A stretch of 5,756 nt of DNA from Oscillospiraceae bacterium. GTDB taxonomy: Bacteria; Bacillota; Clostridia; Oscillospirales; Acutalibacteraceae. Below the pieces are notes generated by a model that did not search any database, was not told where the DNA came from, and saw only the letters and a list, made by a program, of their open reading frames with translations. Made by a program: the position numbers and the translations under genes. Below are positions 4,544-5,756 of the stretch, one piece after another. The DNA lies in assembly GCA_009783605.1 (NCBI GenBank), contig WRDE01000150.1, positions 1 to 5,756 of the forward strand. The letters are read 5' to 3'. The stretch's first letter is position 1. Every line of letters begins with the position of its first letter.

Positions 4544-5756
4544 AATAAATCACTTGTATATAATCCGGATTAAACCCGATCCCCGCGCCGGCCAGCCGAA
4601 CGGTGTTGGTCTTACCCGGCGTCAATCCGAAAATGGGAATTTCGACGCCCTTATAATTCGACCAGCCACCGGTGCCGTGCAGGAAGGTCTGCGGTAGCGC
4701 CGTTCCGTTGACTGATATGTTGACCAGCGAATTACCTACGCCGCAGGCGTACACCAACCACAACTTTCCCTCACCGCCCGGACCGCCCTCTATATTGGTA
4801 AATTCGATATATACGCCGGGTTCGTGCATCCCCTGCACGGATTTGCCGCCCGACGCCGCCGGGTCGTCAGCTACAGCCGGTCCGCCGCTCATCGGGTATA
4901 GCCGCGCGTCCTCCGCTTCATACAGGGGATACTTCGCCGTATCCTTCGGGACCGGATCCTGCGGCGCGTCCGGGGTCACCAGCGGCGGCACCGTCCACGG
5001 AGCCGGTTTGACCACGGTTCCTTTAGTATACCCGCTGTCATTATATGTGTCAACCGTGAACCAGTAGTCCACGCATAACGTAAGGTTGCGGACGGTGACC
5101 GAGGTGCCGCCTATTACTTGGTAGTGCAGGTGCTGCGCACCCTCCCGGCTGCCGTAGCAGACGATATAGCCCTGCGCGCCCGGTACTGCTGTCCAGCTCA
5201 CCGTCGCCTGCCGTTCATCCGCTTTGTTCCGCACCACGGTAAAATCGTCCTGTTTCGCCGGCGCTTCACCGCCGCCATGACCGAACAGCCGGATACCGCT
5301 GACGGCAAATTTACCGCCTGCCGGCACCGATCCTTTATTGGTCAACCGGATGCACCGCACGCCGAGGCTTTTGGCCAGCTCGAAGTAATCGTGGGAGCAG
5401 TCCTGCGCCTTGTTCGGCTCCGCTACAGCATCGCTCTTATCCAGAAGCGTGTACCAATCGACGCCGTCCGGCGAAAATTCCAATAAATAGCGGTAGATCC
5501 AATCATTATCCCGCAGATTGTTCTTGGCGGTGGTATCCTGATCCGCGAAATTGATCTGGAAGGCATTGACCGATACCGTTTTACCAAAATCCGCTTGGAT
5601 CCATTCGCCGCCGGTACCCGTCGCCGCGCTCCACCAGCTGCGCATATCCTCGTTGAACGCCGCCGCTTTCCCCTGTGCGCCGCCAGGTGCCGGGCCGCCG
5701 TAAGCGGAGTTGGGCTGGGTGTAGTCGGACGAAGCCGTTATATTTTGCGGGGCGTA
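4542..5756 (-). CDS. C-terminal part of a modular glycosidase (GH43-like), carbohydrate-binding modules
   Basis: The last 404 residues of a protein whose start lies beyond the right edge; the frame is open to base 5756. Numbering from the first visible residue, a discoidin (F5/8 type C, CBM32-like) domain covers about 1-160 (DMRSWWSAATGTGGEWIQ, HDYFELAKSLGVRCIRLTN, SGIRLFGHG). An Fn3 domain covers about 168-250 (ATVSWTAVPGAQGYIVCYG, DYWFTVDTYNDSG). A Pro/Asp-rich linker (about 251-275) leads to a CBM6/CBM35-like beta-sandwich from 276 to the end (YPLYEAEDARLY, GVYIEFTNIEGG, DYIQVIY). These modules bind polysaccharide and hold the enzyme on its substrate. A discoidin domain with WWSA followed by Fn3 is typical of the tail of secreted GH43 proteins, so a GH43 catalytic domain upstream is likely but unseen. 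No dockerin is present at this C-terminus. It is the first visible gene of a unit with the GH3 enzyme 12 bases downstream. The ATG at 5645 is internal, within the discoidin domain, and is not the start. Confidence 0.85.
   Translation of the reverse strand, partial: YAPQNITASSDYTQPNSAYGGPAPGGAQGKAAAFNEDMRSWWSAATGTGGEWIQADFGKTVSVNAFQINFADQDTTAKNNLRDNDWIYRYLLEFSPDGVDWYTLLDKSDAVAEPNKAQDCSHDYFELAKSLGVRCIRLTNKGSVPAGGKFAVSGIRLFGHGGGEAPAKQDDFTVVRNKADERQATVSWTAVPGAQGYIVCYGSREGAQHLHYQVIGGTSVTVRNLTLCVDYWFTVDTYNDSGYTKGTVVKPAPWTVPPLVTPDAPQDPVPKDTAKYPLYEAEDARLYPMSGGPAVADDPAASGGKSVQGMHEPGVYIEFTNIEGGPGGEGKLWLVYACGVGNSLVNISVNGTALPQTFLHGTGGWSNYKGVEIPIFGLTPGKTNTVRLAGAGIGFNPDYIQVIY

Noticed and set aside
5645..5645. 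ATG at 5645 as the start of the upstream gene
   Set aside because: The frame stays open to the window edge, and the 37 residues before the ATG continue the discoidin domain, so this Met is internal.

Overview
The window carries four protein-coding genes, all on the minus strand; two are cut by the window edges. It splits into two parts of different character. The right part (about 1317-5756) is GC-rich and encodes secreted enzymes for plant cell-wall polysaccharides. The left part (about 1-1316) is visibly more AT-rich and holds a site-specific serine recombinase and the start of an unrecognised protein. The signal peptide, the type I dockerin-like module, the strong AGGAG-type ribosome binding sites and the modular glycosidases suggest an anaerobic, fibre-degrading Firmicute (Clostridia/Ruminococcaceae-like) from a gut, rumen or digester. 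This placement is inferred from domain content; no taxonomic marker is present.

Right part, in transcription order (right to left). First comes the C-terminal 404 residues of a large modular protein: a discoidin (F5/8 type C) domain, a fibronectin type III domain, a proline-rich linker and a CBM6/CBM35-like module. The discoidin-Fn3 pair resembles the tail of family GH43 arabinofuranosidases/xylosidases, but the catalytic part lies outside the window. Twelve bases after its stop begins a complete 1070-residue secreted GH3 enzyme of the beta-xylosidase/arabinofuranosidase type. It has an N-terminal dockerin-like module, a carbohydrate-binding-like insertion inside its second catalytic domain, an Fn3-like domain and a C-terminal Big_2-like Ig domain. 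The two genes form a translationally coupled unit that fits xylan or arabinoxylan breakdown: the upstream protein would bind and trim polymer or side chains, and the GH3 enzyme would release terminal sugars. A strong hairpin at 1247-1284 ends the unit.

Left part. A 266-base intergenic stretch (1051-1316) holds that terminator, a good extended -10 promoter and three short direct repeats ahead of a 181-residue resolvase/invertase-type recombinase that must start at TTG. After the recombinase come a small hairpin and a predicted promoter (453-496), then the first 127 residues of a protein with one hydrophobic N-terminal segment followed by charged helices. That gene runs off the left edge and I do not recognise it.

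I found no tRNA, rRNA, CRISPR array, transposase or complete insertion sequence. The points most worth following are the N-terminal dockerin cassette on the GH3 enzyme (lower GC than the enzyme body, one altered calcium loop) and the recombinase with its repeated leader next to an unidentified membrane-associated-looking protein.
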